64,000 bases of DNA from Rotaria macrura (lineage: Eukaryota > Rotifera > Eurotatoria > Philodinida > Philodinidae): contig OENT01000659.1 in the NCBI GenBank assembly GCA_900239685.1, positions 1 to 64,000 of the forward strand, given 5' to 3'. This document shows positions 36,098 through 47,118 of the stretch, one piece after another. Every line of letters starts with the position of its first letter. Within the stretch, counting starts at the first letter, position 1. Made by a program: the position numbers and the translations under genes. The notes below the pieces were generated by a model that was given only the letters and a program-made list of their open reading frames with translations, was not told where the DNA came from and ran no database searches.

Positions 36098-39000
36098 TCA
36101 TGTTTCTTTAAATAAAATCCCATAAGGTCGAATGTCCTGTGGATTTTGACATTTCCATACACTTGTACGAAGTTTTTCTATCGAACTATTTTTAACTCTA
36201 ACTTGAAACATAATCTGGTATCGTCGGCTGTTATATGATACTGCTGGACAGTAGTTAGAACCGGAAAATGAGGGATTAGGTGATAAATATATCCCGGGTC
36301 CATAATTATTACCATTGGCCATATGAATACCATTACTACCACCGGCCATTAAACCATTGCGTAATATCGATACCACGTTGGTGGTTTCAGTACCATGATA
36401 TGCTACAGGCCATGAATCAACGTCGGTTCCTAACCATTTAGCATTTTCAAATTTATCAAGTACCTTAATAGCTTTTCTGAACCAGCCACATGGCCGCTTA
36501 TAAGGTTCCGGACCACGTTGAAAAAATTTCCCCGTATCATTGGTTGTTCTAAAATCATAGTCATAACATTTATCAAAAAAATTCTCATCTAGCATAAGAT
36601 GTTCTTGAAATCGGTTAATACGAACGATGCAGGATGAAAAATGTGGTATGTAGGCTGCAATCGATCCTCGATTGTATTGATAAAATTGAACGTTATTATC
36701 AGATTCCCATCGATTGATGTCATTATCAGTATTCCAATAGCTCAATCGAAGACTTTCAGGGCATGTATACTCAGCTGGCTCATTTATTACTAATAGTGGG
36801 CAATGTTCTTTGTTTTTTTGATCAAATTGAATATGATCACCCGTGAATTGAATCACTGATATAATTCGATTCTTATTTTCTTCTTGTGTTCCCAGTTCAG
36901 GTATATAATCTTCGTCTTTCCATTCCGTATTTGGAAATGATTGACTTTGGTATAATACTGATGAGTTTGATTCGTTTTCTTGTGCCATTTGATACTCAAT
37001 TATTCGACTAGAATAGTATGTAACAGCCTTACTTGCATATACACTCGCCGTTTTACACCGGGGACATTTAACTCGTTCACCGGAATCACACTCGTCAACA
37101 TTGTTTGATGATTGTTTCTCTTGTAATTTTCTACAGCAGTCATCACAAAATAAAGTTGAACAGGCTGGATCGAGACATAGTTTATGCTGTTTTGGTATTC
37201 TATGGCAGTTGAAACATTGTAAGGCTGAAATTCCTTCTTTTTCAAATTTTCCAATGATTATTGATTTACGATATGCTGATAATTGAACTTTATTATAACA
37301 TTTTGAACAATAAGGATTTTGATTTGTATTATCACAACTAGATTCAACACAAATTCGACAGAATACTTGTAAACAATGTGGACATTCTAAATTATTGTCA
37401 TTGAGCGGTGATAAACAAGTTGAACATTCGGGTTTATCTATTAGATATAGTGACGAACTGGACGGCTTATTAGTTAAGGTGGCTGTACTAGAGACTGATT
37501 CAAGTGCTCGAATTAAACTATTCTCACTGGATGAAGCTTGTGTTACAGATTTATTTGGATCTTTTTTATCAGTACTAATTTTATCAATATGCAATTTTAA
37601 TTGCTTCATTTTTAATTGCTTCATTTTCATTGAAGATTGAATCCAATTATTTGACGATTTAAAATGAAACCTCAAGTACTCCATGTCAAGTTCTTGTTGT
37701 TCAAGCAAAGAAATCGCTTTTGATTTATCATTTAATTCTTGTCTTTTAAATTGCTTAGTTAGTTTAATAGCACGCATTGCTTCAGTTGGAAACATTAAAC
37801 AAACTGCTCTATTATCAAAATCAGCTGCATATTCATAATTTTTGATGGAGAATTTAAATTCATTTAAATCCGACACGGTTTTCGAATACTTATAAATGTT
37901 TACTTCATTTGTTTGAGACGAACATATATCTCGATTCAGACATGTATCAGGTTGAAAATTAAATTTCAATTGTATGATAGAACCACGATTGATTTTTAAT
38001 TCCGACATAGGAGTATATGAATTATTAACTATTGAGTAATATTTTCCATTAACCATTATTCCTTGAGCATATCGACCATCCGAACATTTCGTTTTAGAAA
38101 ATTGAGATAATAATAAACGATCATAAGGTAATGCAATAAACAACGGATAATCATAGACGTCAACTGATTTCGATATATTTGATTTTAATGATTTTAAATG
38201 CGATTCATCAGCATTAACAGAAATAAATATTTCTCTTAGTAATTTAAAGTAAGTTTCTTCGTTCATATTCATGTTTTCTGATAAATTATTCTTTTGAATA
38301 ATTTCAGTGATTTTTTCACTTAAATTTCTATGTTTCAACGGATGAATTAGTTGTGATGAAGGAATTATACCCATTTTAATTTCGTTGAATGGCCAATATT
38401 CATGGTTTTCCTCTTTGCTGATAGTACGAATCATTTTGGAATAATCAGAATTTTCATTTTCTAACTGATATGAATGGTTTTTAATTAAATGAAACATAAG
38501 CAATTCTATCATTGAAATCGATTGATTCTCTGCAAATAATCTTTTTGATTCTTTGCGTTCTAATAATAATAATTGTGATTTATGTATAACTAATAATCGA
38601 AATGGTGATAATGCCACACGATTTAATCGAAAGGTTATTTTCAGAATTTCTTCACATAATTCTTTTTTGCCATTTTCCAATGGAAGCATTATATTTTCAT
38701 ATACTAATGCATAATCAGCTAGATCAACTGGTATCGCATTAGTGTTAGTACTGTATAGTAAAGTAGACAAAATACGGTGAGCTTGAATAATAGTCATGGA
38801 TTTCGGCAGCCATATCGATTTAGATTGATTATCAGTCGTCGTTGAAGAAGATCTATTCAATGATTGAATGGAATATATTTCATACTTAATCAAATCAATA
38901 TTGGCAGTGTCATTCATATGATTCGTTGATGGAAGATTGCTAAAATTTGTACATAAATCATTGACAAAGTTATTTAAGAGAGGATCTCCTTTTAATTCCA

Positions 39001-39232
39001 TGGGTGTCTTTGAGTCTTGTCGATGAGAATTGTCGATCGTTTGTTGCACTATCTTAGCATGCTCTTTCGATGAAAATGAACTGAAACAATAATTTTGGCT
39101 TTCAAACAATGCTTGTAATATATTGATACTTGTAACATCGTCATATATTGTTTTATTGATGCAATCATTCGTAGTATTGTGAGTAACAGCATTAGTATCG
39201 TCGGGATTCGGAGTAGGAAAATAATTACCCAT
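36098..39232 (-). CDS. RING-type/Cys-rich protein with C-terminal ADP-ribosyltransferase-like domain
   Basis: A single exon of 1044 residues, from an ATG at 39232 to TGA; AAATAAAT follows downstream. The N-terminal about 600 residues are unassigned, with several Ser/Thr/Asn-rich segments. From about residue 602 there is a RING-like cluster (CSTC...CPHC..VFCRIC...CSKC). From about 672 there is a second Cys-rich block (CFNCHR, CSTLFCDDCC, CPRC). This resembles the paired fingers of RBR or B-box-type E3 ligases. The C-terminus from about 900 has PCGWFRKAIKV, then AYHGTE (near 944) and GPGIYLSP (near 980). These fit the His and Tyr positions of the H-Y-x ADP-ribosyltransferase/PARP fold. The third catalytic position is not evident, so activity may be mono-ADP-ribosylation or lost. 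Inferred role: ubiquitin and ADP-ribose signalling, possibly defence or stress. MGNYFP at the start lacks the small residue needed for N-myristoylation. Confidence 0.75.
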   Translation of the reverse strand: MGNYFPTPNPDDTNAVTHNTTNDCINKTIYDDVTSINILQALFESQNYCFSSFSSKEHAKIVQQTIDNSHRQDSKTPMELKGDPLLNNFVNDLCTNFSNLPSTNHMNDTANIDLIKYEIYSIQSLNRSSSTTTDNQSKSIWLPKSMTIIQAHRILSTLLYSTNTNAIPVDLADYALVYENIMLPLENGKKELCEEILKITFRLNRVALSPFRLLVIHKSQLLLLERKESKRLFAENQSISMIELLMFHLIKNHSYQLENENSDYSKMIRTISKEENHEYWPFNEIKMGIIPSSQLIHPLKHRNLSEKITEIIQKNNLSENMNMNEETYFKLLREIFISVNADESHLKSLKSNISKSVDVYDYPLFIALPYDRLLLSQFSKTKCSDGRYAQGIMVNGKYYSIVNNSYTPMSELKINRGSIIQLKFNFQPDTCLNRDICSSQTNEVNIYKYSKTVSDLNEFKFSIKNYEYAADFDNRAVCLMFPTEAMRAIKLTKQFKRQELNDKSKAISLLEQQELDMEYLRFHFKSSNNWIQSSMKMKQLKMKQLKLHIDKISTDKKDPNKSVTQASSSENSLIRALESVSSTATLTNKPSSSSLYLIDKPECSTCLSPLNDNNLECPHCLQVFCRICVESSCDNTNQNPYCSKCYNKVQLSAYRKSIIIGKFEKEGISALQCFNCHRIPKQHKLCLDPACSTLFCDDCCRKLQEKQSSNNVDECDSGERVKCPRCKTASVYASKAVTYYSSRIIEYQMAQENESNSSVLYQSQSFPNTEWKDEDYIPELGTQEENKNRIISVIQFTGDHIQFDQKNKEHCPLLVINEPAEYTCPESLRLSYWNTDNDINRWESDNNVQFYQYNRGSIAAYIPHFSSCIVRINRFQEHLMLDENFFDKCYDYDFRTTNDTGKFFQRGPEPYKRPCGWFRKAIKVLDKFENAKWLGTDVDSWPVAYHGTETTNVVSILRNGLMAGGSNGIHMANGNNYGPGIYLSPNPSFSGSNYCPAVSYNSRRYQIMFQVRVKNSSIEKLRTSVWKCQNPQDIRPYGILFKET

Positions 39233-39834
39233 GTGTTCGATTACGTCTCACCGCTCAAATCTGAAATAGAGCGTACTCAAATTCTAGGAGTTATATATTT
39301 ACACGATGTATAGTAAAATTTTCTTCTTCCAACAAATTAAGAGACCATTTCTGATCATGCTTTTTGTTAAATTTCAAATGTAAGGTATCATTACCTCCTA
39401 AGACTCATGCAGTACGTACAATCCAAGGGTTTCAGGTACGGATCTGCAAAAATCAAAATTCTATACAGTTGTCCATAAAAAAATATCATACATACGTTCA
39501 TCTGTAGCAATGAATGCGATAGTAGAATTCTATTACAACTGAAAAAGGTCTGGTTTTGGCTACACGTGTCACAGATAAAAGAATCTCACCAAACGAACGA
39601 ATTCTCCTATAGAATTTAAAACAAGCAGCAGAACACAAAACACTATCCTCTTCGGTACGAAGAAGGCAAATTCTGAATAGGTATACGAGACAAGTATATC
39701 TGGGAAAGAAATTCTGGTGAAGAAGAATGTGGGGGTGGGGTGACACGACAGTTAAGTCTGATTTAAAGATCAATTGAAAAACTACAAGATAATTACTTTA
39801 TTTAGTCGTGCTAACATTCATATAAAAAATCGAA
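39233..39834. other. Upstream region of the RING/ART gene
   Basis: Likely promoter and 5' leader of the minus-strand gene. No clear TATA box could be assigned. A 91-codon minus frame at 39498-39773 is unsupported. Confidence 0.4.
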
Positions 39835-40674
39835 CAGTTGCTTTATCAATGAGTACTGCCTATCATTCAAGTCAACTCACTGATGAACTTGTTTTGCAGT
39901 GCATGAGAAAGATTGTGTAACCTATATAATTTCACAACCATTCATTATTAAACGATGAATTTTTTATCCTTAATGTAGCTTTAAACAGGCTAGCAAAATA
40001 TTCAAAAAGATTCGAGAAAAGATCACAATCCTTCATACCATGATTCAAACTTCTAAAGGAATACAACATAGGAAGAAGAGATCACCAAAAAAATGCTACT
40101 ATTTGTAGATTTTGAGCAGCAAAGGTTGCTTTTTATGCAAAATAACTATCATTTTCGAAATCAGCATGCAAAATTACATCGGAAGCTACAATATTTAACA
40201 GAAAATTCGGCTATTGAAAATTTTCGCCTGTACTCCCTCTGGACCTTTTATTAGGAAAATTTTCAGCTGTACCCTCGCGACAGGTGAAAATTTTCATTAG
40301 CCGAATTTTCGGATACATTTTACAGCTTCTAATGTATTTTTGCATGCTGATTTCGAAAATAATAGTTATTTTGAATGAAAAACAATCTGTGCATTCAAAA
40401 TCTACAACTAATTGCTGTTTTTTTAGTCATTTCCTTTTGCTATGTAATCTTTCTCCAGAATTTTGTATTACCGCATTAAAGATTGTGATCTTTTCTCGAA
40501 TCTTTTTAAATATTTTGCTAGCCTGTTTAAAGCTACATTAAGGATAAAAACTTCATCGTTGAATAATGAATTCTTGTGAAATTTTAACTTACACAATCTT
40601 TCTGATCCACTGCAAAACAAGTTCATCAGTGAGTATTCTTTTATGATAGAGAGTACTCATTTGTTGAGCAACCG
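39835..40674. repeat. 840-bp near-palindromic foldback element
   Basis: The left end CAGTTGCTTTATCAATGAGTAC (39835 on) mirrors the right end GTACTCATTTGTTGAGCAACCG (to 40674). Matching continues through TGATGAACTTGTTTTGCAGTG, AGCTTTAAACAGGCTAGCAAAATA, GATTCGAGAAAAGATCACAATC and ATTCGGCTA against their complements. Together they give two arms of about 400 bp around a centre near 40240-40280. The CAG-like terminus is reminiscent of hAT ends, but flanks AAATCGAA and TCTAAGAT do not form a duplication. No coding capacity. Confidence 0.75.
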
Positions 40675-41863
40675 TCTAAGATTATTTTTTAAAAATTTTA
40701 TAGAGTTAGTTCTGTTCTATATGTAGTACAATTTCGGTAATTTTTCATGCAACTATGGATGAGATACTAAGTCATAATATAGCGTAAGGGTCAGTATTTA
40801 TTCAAAATGATCCCTCTCCTAAACTATTGATTTTGTCTCCAAAACTAAAAGTGGCCAAAGTTCGATTTGTTGATTCAATATCTTCAGATCAGTCTCAGTA
40901 ATAAAATATTTACAAGAAAAAAATCTAGCGGGAGGGGGGAGGGTATAGTCCATGTAAAAAACCGCCGCTCCCTTTGTTTTTCCTTCATTCATATATGACT
41001 TGATAGCGCTTGCAAAGTTGACCACGAATATCTAGATTTTATTTTATTTTAAATTGCTCATTGTTTGGCTGAAAAATCTTTAAAAACCGTGAATGCGGAA
41101 AAAAGGTATAGTATTTTTGACGATACAATTAATTTTTTGTCAAAATTTCACTCCAGTTAATCAATATAAGGTTATACTCTCCAATTAAGCATTATTTAGC
41201 TCAGTTTCTTATGCTGATTTCGCGTAACATATTGTTAAAACATTGAATGTGAGTGTTTATTGTAATAACTGAAAATTATAACAAAAATTTCATATTTTTT
41301 ATCCTTTTTCTCAAAAACTTGAATTTCTCGAAGAATAAAAGAAAATTTTGAAAAGGTAAATAAGAATGTTTACTCTTTAAATAGAGATGAATAAATAGAA
41401 AGGGACACCCTTACTGCATGCATACCAACTTTGTGAGAAAATTCAACATTCACTTGTATTCATTAAAATTTTAATGGAAGAATTCTTGAAAAATGAAAAA
41501 ACTATGATCAATTTTACACAATTCTTATCTTCAGAATTTAAGTATTCCTTTATCACAATGTTTTTTATCGCTGATATATCCCATCGAACCACCGGGAAGA
41601 GTTCTTCGGAAGGCTTTATTATTTCGACTACTCGGTAGTTCGATAGTTTCCGAGTGGTCGAAGTTGATCCGATAAGCACTCGAAAATCAATGTGCCATAT
41701 GAGAATGATTCTGACGACTCCATTTTCGATGGGCTCGAATGTTAATCAGAACGAGAAAACAATGTTTAATTCAAGTTTCGAGCACTCGCCACACCCCTCA
41801 GCGAATTTTTATGGGCTGCTTAGGTATTGAACAACACGAAGATCATATTGTATGAAAAACACA
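40675..41863. other. Intergenic, nothing recognised
   Basis: AT-rich with no supported gene. A G-rich patch (GGGAGGGGGGAGGG near 40930) is the only compositional feature. Confidence 0.5.
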
Positions 41864-43009
41864 TTATTTTTTTACCATTCTTTCTGTTCGTTCCGGTCGA
41901 CGATTCATTGAAGACCTCTTCCTAAGATTATAAAGAAGCAGATGTTACCGTTGTGATATGCACTTACCCTTCGTTCTTCAATAACGATAGGCGCATTTGT
42001 TCATTGATTTCTTCCTGAAATCGTCGAATCAGATCACCTTTCACCTTTCTTATTTGTTCGCTCCATTTTTGTGCAAATCTTCGGATTATCTGTTGCTTTT
42101 CTGTCTTTTTTATTGTTTGCCATTTTTCCAAATCTTTGTTATGTTTCCATCGTAGTTCATACAGCCAAATAGGGTCATCAACAGCTTCAATCTAAAGATA
42201 GATGCATAAAAAGTCAAAGTCTCTAGCATCAACATAAACTTTAATTGAACTTACATCTATTGTTTGGCCAATAGCGGAATTTCCAACCCGTGCACTATCT
42301 GTATTGGTGCTTGCAGACGAGTCACCTTCAGCAACGATCTTAAATGGTAAAGATGTTCGATCAATTGATGGGTTTTTCGAAACATATCGGCATGTCCAAG
42401 CGTTATAGAAATTCATTTTGCTACGGAATTCCACATTTTCGCTAATATATACCGGGCAAGGTTTCATGACTTACCGTTTCAAACCATAAAGATAAAACTG
42501 GTCTTCTTGTTTGATACATGAGTACCATGCAATCAGTCTTATCTTTGCAGTATGTTCGTTTTATTCTTACAATAAAATCTCATAAAATCTTCCAACTAGG
42601 TTTCAGAGGAAAAAAATCTAACAACGTCAAAAAGCTGCACCTTTTGGATGAAATTACTCGATAGATTTTTATTGCAGCATGTATTGGGAAAAAATGGAGT
42701 GTATATCACTCCACTTATAGTTTTTAACAAGTCTGATAAACGGTTGGTAACACACTTTCGATTTTCGAGACGGTTTCTCTCACTTTCCAATTTTAAACCT
42801 CCCCCATTCAAGAGTGTTGATCCGTGATCGTGTCGATATTCGATTGATGCTACCGAAACATATTCAACGGATGTTATCGAAACATACTGAGGTGAAGATG
42901 GTGAAACATGTTGATGTGAGTCTGTTGTTGAAGCAAATTGAGTCGATGATACAGAAACATGATCAGCGAATGTTGTTGAAACATATTCAGCTGGTAGTGT
43001 TCGATCGAT
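41864..43009 (-). CDS. Unidentified multi-exon protein, 3' part
   Basis: Minus-strand exons in order: 43009-42641 (ends tentative), 42542-42475 (5' end tentative), 42441-42255, 42191-41968 and 41921-41864 (TAA). The last three junctions are in phase with GT-AG introns of 33, 63 and 46 bp. The 33-bp intron is unusually short, but splicing it joins YLYGLKR to ENVEFRSKM in one frame. Exon 43009-42641 encodes a Val/Ser/Thr repeat of about 8 residues (EYVSTTFADHVSVSS...). The middle has WYSCIKQEDQFYLYG and FYNAWTCRYVSK. The end is highly charged and helical (WQTIKKTEKQQIIRRF, IRKVKGDLIRRFQEEI) with a basic tail. No domain recognised. More exons probably lie upstream, beyond a transposon sitting in the next intron. 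Confidence 0.5.
42814..43009 (-). repeat. Coding minisatellite, Val-Ser-rich repeat
   Basis: About seven imperfect copies of a 24-27-bp unit (core GAATATGTTTCGGTAGCATC on the minus strand) encode variations of EYVSVAS. It lies wholly inside the exon described above and keeps its frame. Confidence 0.55.
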
Positions 43010-43094
43010 CTGGAATAAAATCAATTTATCTTTTAAACTAAGCCTAGAAAAGTTAATAAAAAGTTTGTCTTACACACGGATAAAACATAGTCAC

Positions 43095-44724
43095 CAGTGA
43101 TGGGATCGATTCGTGTTTCTTACGAACTGAACCGAACCGATTAAAAGATAAAAAGACGTTTGCCGATTTCTGCTCTTTTTTTCAAAGATATTCATTTATA
43201 AAAATTTATTGACGACGTGATTATAATACTTTCGATAGTTCTAAGAGTAACTTAGAAAGATGAGCTGCAGACAATTTTTAAAACATAAGTATTTTCTCTT
43301 TTATGTTAGAAATATTTTTCAACCGGAAAAGACTACAGTGTACTCTTAGTGGATAGCGAATTTCTTTCGAAATGAAGAACGAATCATTAGATTTTTTTCA
43401 TCCCTCAATGCAAAGAGTAGAATTAGTTTCAGCTAGCAGGTCATTGTTCATGGAAGGACGTTGTGTGAAAATGTCATGTAATCCAAGTTTGAGAAATGAT
43501 CTAAATATGTTACACTTTTCAGCTTTTGCTCTTTACTTTTTTAGTATATCATTTCGGATTGACGAAGCACCTGAAAATAGTAACCTAATGATGATGGGAA
43601 ATATATCTATTAAAAAAGAAACAATTGTCCTTCAAAATATAACAATTTTGTCGAAATTCTAAATTTTATTTCGTTTTTTATAGTTTGAGAGGTAATAACC
43701 ACTATGACTGTCTAAATTTGAAAGGTCTGGAAATCTCAGTAAAGTTATGTTTTGAAATATTAGTTAGATACTTTTTCCTACTTTCTTGCTGTATGTTAAA
43801 AATTATTTTAAAATTCAAAACAGCGAGATATTTATTTTGGAATTAAAAAGTAATATAAATTGATAATCAATTAATATTATATATATATATATAAGTGCAT
43901 CCTGCTAAAATGTTGTCTGTAAAAGTGTATACCGAGCGATGAACATAACTATTACTCATTACTGAAGGTTTTTGAAGCAGTTGGTAATTTGAAGTAAACT
44001 AACTTATCAATCATTTTATTTATGCTATTCAAAAATATTGTGAAGCTTTCAATCGTGTTCAAAAAGTAATTATCAGCACTAATTTTACATGAAACAGAAT
44101 TACACAGTTGTACATACAACGATATCTATTGTTCTTTTTATTTTTCGTTCTGTTTTGAAAATCGCACTGAGGAAACGAATTTCTCCCGTTCTTGGTGCAA
44201 TGTGCAGAAGAGAAAGAAAGATAAAAATTCTTCTATATGTTATGTGTAATTTTCTTTAGTCATGTTGATAACGATGACTTTTCCAACGCGGTCGGCAGCC
44301 TCGTAATATTGTTGAATAAAATAAATAAAATGAATCATGAATTCGTTAACCTTAGGGATGTGCGGTGTCGGCATACTGATTAGCAGTGTCACCGATGCAC
44401 TGACACTGACCCTCATTGACCTCAATTTACGTCTAAAAGTATAATATTCTGCATGCAGATTGTAGTCAACAGAAATCAGGATCGATCTCAGTGCTGCTAC
44501 ACTGACCTCAGTTTCACCGCCTTCACTGTCGGTATTACACCGTTCAGTGCAAAACTGCACATCCCTAGTTAACCTTGCAATTAGTATATTCATTTATATA
44601 TCATCAGATAATATAGATATACTTTGCTCGTTCACTTTTAGTCGACAGGTTAACAAATGTATGAGAATATATTTCTAAAAGAAATCGGTTCCTAACACCT
44701 GGAACCGAACCGGTCCCATCACTG
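43095..44724. mobile_element. Non-autonomous hAT-like element in an intron
   Basis: Terminal inverted repeats CAGTGATGGGATCGATTCG (43095 on) and its counterpart ending CGGTCCCATCACTG (44724) have hAT-like CAGTGATGGG ends. Flanks ATAGTCAC (43087-43094) and TTTGTCAC (44725-44732) share 6 of 8 bases, with GTCAC intact. The element lies between a strong minus-strand donor (AAGG then GTAAGTG near 44740) and the acceptor TTATTCCAG before 43009, so it expands an intron of about 85-100 bp to about 1.7 kb. No transposase frame. It carries a second element at 44353-44567. Confidence 0.72.
44353..44567. mobile_element. 215-bp hAT-like MITE with perfect 8-bp duplication
   Basis: Terminal inverted repeats TAGGGATGTGC (44353) and GCACATCCCTA (44567) are flanked by identical GTTAACCT at 44345-44352 and 44568-44575. 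The interior is an inverted array of CACTGAC/GTCAGTG-type words. It is nested in the 1.6-kb element, so it inserted later. Confidence 0.9.
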
Positions 44725-44740
44725 TTTGTCACTTACCCTT

Positions 44741-44991
44741 GAAATTTATCGATTGGACTAACAACTTAAACGAAAATTAACACCAATTAGAATTAAAATA
44801 AGCATGTCAGAAAATGTGATCCGACATGCATCAGTTTTAGACTTTGTACTAAGAGAAGTTGAAGAATAACTCGTTGATGCATCATATTGCATTTTTGTCT
44901 GTCTTCTTGTTTGAACACGATCATGACCTTCAATGTAAACAAACTGTTGAGTATATTCGACAAATATACTAGTTGGAGACAAACATGGCAC
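44741..44991 (-). CDS. Probable upstream exon(s) of the unidentified minus-strand gene
   Basis: The minus-strand frame 44991-44758 is protein-like (SIFVEYTQQFVYIEGHD, then Thr/Ser-rich) and ends in a hydrophobic stretch (DMLILILIGVNF). A strong donor GTAAGTG follows near 44740. Exact exon borders are unclear, because the frame that reaches the donor (KLLVQSINFK) differs from that of the upper part, so an intron may lie between. It may belong to the gene ending at 41864, or be a separate gene with a C-terminal membrane or GPI-type tail. Confidence 0.35.
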
Positions 44992-46075
44992 TAAATGGTG
45001 GTTTCGAAATAACTTGATAACCAGGCCTATACGCAGGTCAAACGGATCTGTAGCCTAGTTCAGCCAAATATTCTATCGAACTTGGCTGGGGTGGCAACAC
45101 TGTTCGACCCCCGATTCGACAATTTTATACTTTGTTGGCATGATTTTTTATTGACATTTGACTTATCGCTGAGCGGGGATAGGGAAAATTTTCCTCGCTA
45201 CTCGCTCCACCACGCCCCGTTGATCACTTTTTTCTACATGACGAAAAATATGCAATAGCTGTGGATTAAGAAAAATATCTTTGCAAAGGAAATTTGGTTC
45301 GGGCTCAAACTAGGCAGGGAGAGATGAAGGAGTCTCGGGTATTCTCGGACCAGGTTGAATAAAAGTTGAATCGAGCTGTACGAGTTTAGCCAATGTTCCA
45401 GACACTGTAGGGCTGGCCGAGTCATAAAAATGTGGCCCGATCCGACGTCCGGTGAGTGCTTCTTTCAGCCTTTTCTAACCATCTCTCGGTCGGAAAAATT
45501 GTCCAAGTCTGTTCGGCATCTATATTGTCTTATATTGGTTATTTGTATTATTTGTGTACATTCCAATGATTTACTTTAATTCATTTCAAAAACCAATGTT
45601 TGAGGCCTAACCAAAAATCGGATTCTTCGAAGCCAAAGAAAAAAAACTGAAAATTGAAATTAGCGACTAAACATTTTCGAATTTCGGTCTGAATATTTAT
45701 GAATCTTTATGAATCGTAACGATATTGAGAACGGTACACTTTATCACAAAGAAACATTTTAAATTCGATACAGTCCATTTTGCAATGATTTTTAAATGAT
45801 TCAAGAGCACATGTAGAAACAATATGTATTTTGTTAATGTACTTGAGAATCTTTTTTAATCGAAGACCAATGTTTGCATTTAATATTGTATAGTTATTTT
45901 CAGTCTTTTAGTATCACCAATATACTGCATGTTTAATCAATGCTCTCCTCAATGTCTTTCTCAACTTTGGGGGCCAAATCGGGCATGTGCAGAAAACATT
46001 TCGTGAAATGCTAGTGTTGTGATCTTGTGATAGTTCATGTGACTCCACTGTTTGTAATCATCTTTCGTAATAGTA
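44992..46075. other. Intergenic, possibly degraded transposon ends
   Basis: No gene. It includes a less AT-rich patch (45030-45480) with TAGGGCTGGCCGAGTC near 45410, which has the look of a hAT-like terminus, but no matching partner was found. Confidence 0.35.
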
Positions 46076-46382
46076 TCAAGTATTTTCATCAATAATTCGA
46101 CAATTAAATGTTAATCCTTTTAATGTTCCTTGTATTCCAACAGGCATAAAAACAGGTGTTTCAATTAGGCAACGAGATTTAAGACTTCGATCAAGTTCTA
46201 AACGACCTACACGAGATTTTGTTATTCTACACGTGTGAGTTACTTCAGAATGTGGTCGGGTATGAATGTGGGTTAATGTTGGATGGTAAAATAGATTTTC
46301 GGAAGGATCATTAATCATACATACAGTGAAAACCAGAGCCACACCACACCCTAAATGTTGATCGACAGCATCAAGTAAATAG

Positions 46383-46520
46383 GGATGCAACAATTCCGAT
46401 CCGAGTCGATTCCGATTCTAGAATCGGTCGGAATCGGTTAGAATCGGAATCGGAATCGTTCGGAATCGGTTGGAATCGGAATCGGTCGGAATCGGAATCG
46501 GTTAGAATTGGAAAAGGAAT
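46383..46520 (+). repeat. Left terminal GGAATCGG array
   Basis: Many direct copies of CGGAATCGGT/CGGTTAGAATCGG units of 6-12 bases. They are mirrored by the right array, so the two can pair. Confidence 0.8.
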
Positions 46521-47118
46521 TGGAACCGGTCTGGGTTTGGTCGGGATCTGTCTGAAATCAATTGAAGACACCTAGAAATTATGCGAGGTTGCCTGGTATT
46601 TCCTCTAGTTGGCAAGGTTTCATTTAAAACTCATAAGAATATGTTCTAATTGACTCATATTGATTAAAATTGATCTGGGAATACTAGGGACAGAGTACAA
46701 CTAATGTGAAGTCAATAGAAATTGGTTTCACTCGACCCGATGTTTTTGAAATTCCCTCAAACTGATAGTAGCTATAGCATGAAATTGGTTGGTTTTATCT
46801 GATATATACTCAAATTGGTATGGAATTATTATGGAATAATTGAAGTTGTTTTGTAATTCATACGAAATCGTCGTCTATTATCTACGGCTGATCAAATTTC
46901 TCTAAAACTAACTTAAAATTCATCAAATCGGATAAAAAAAGTCATCAAATAGCATCTAGATATATCTGCTATTTACGCAAAAATGGAACAAAATTTGAAT
47001 TGACCTGATAAAGATTAATCTATTAGTTTTTTTCAGGGTAGGTAAATAAAGGGTTTTGTTTACTTAAGTTGGCTCTCGATTATTTAATAATTATATAAGA
47101 AATTGATTCATTTTAACC

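Noticed and set aside
42814-43041. 75-codon + frame
   Set aside because: Antisense to the Val-Ser repeat exon of the minus-strand gene.
45234-45480. Terminus of a further hAT-like element (TAGGGCTGGCC)
   Set aside because: No matching inverted end or target duplication found nearby.
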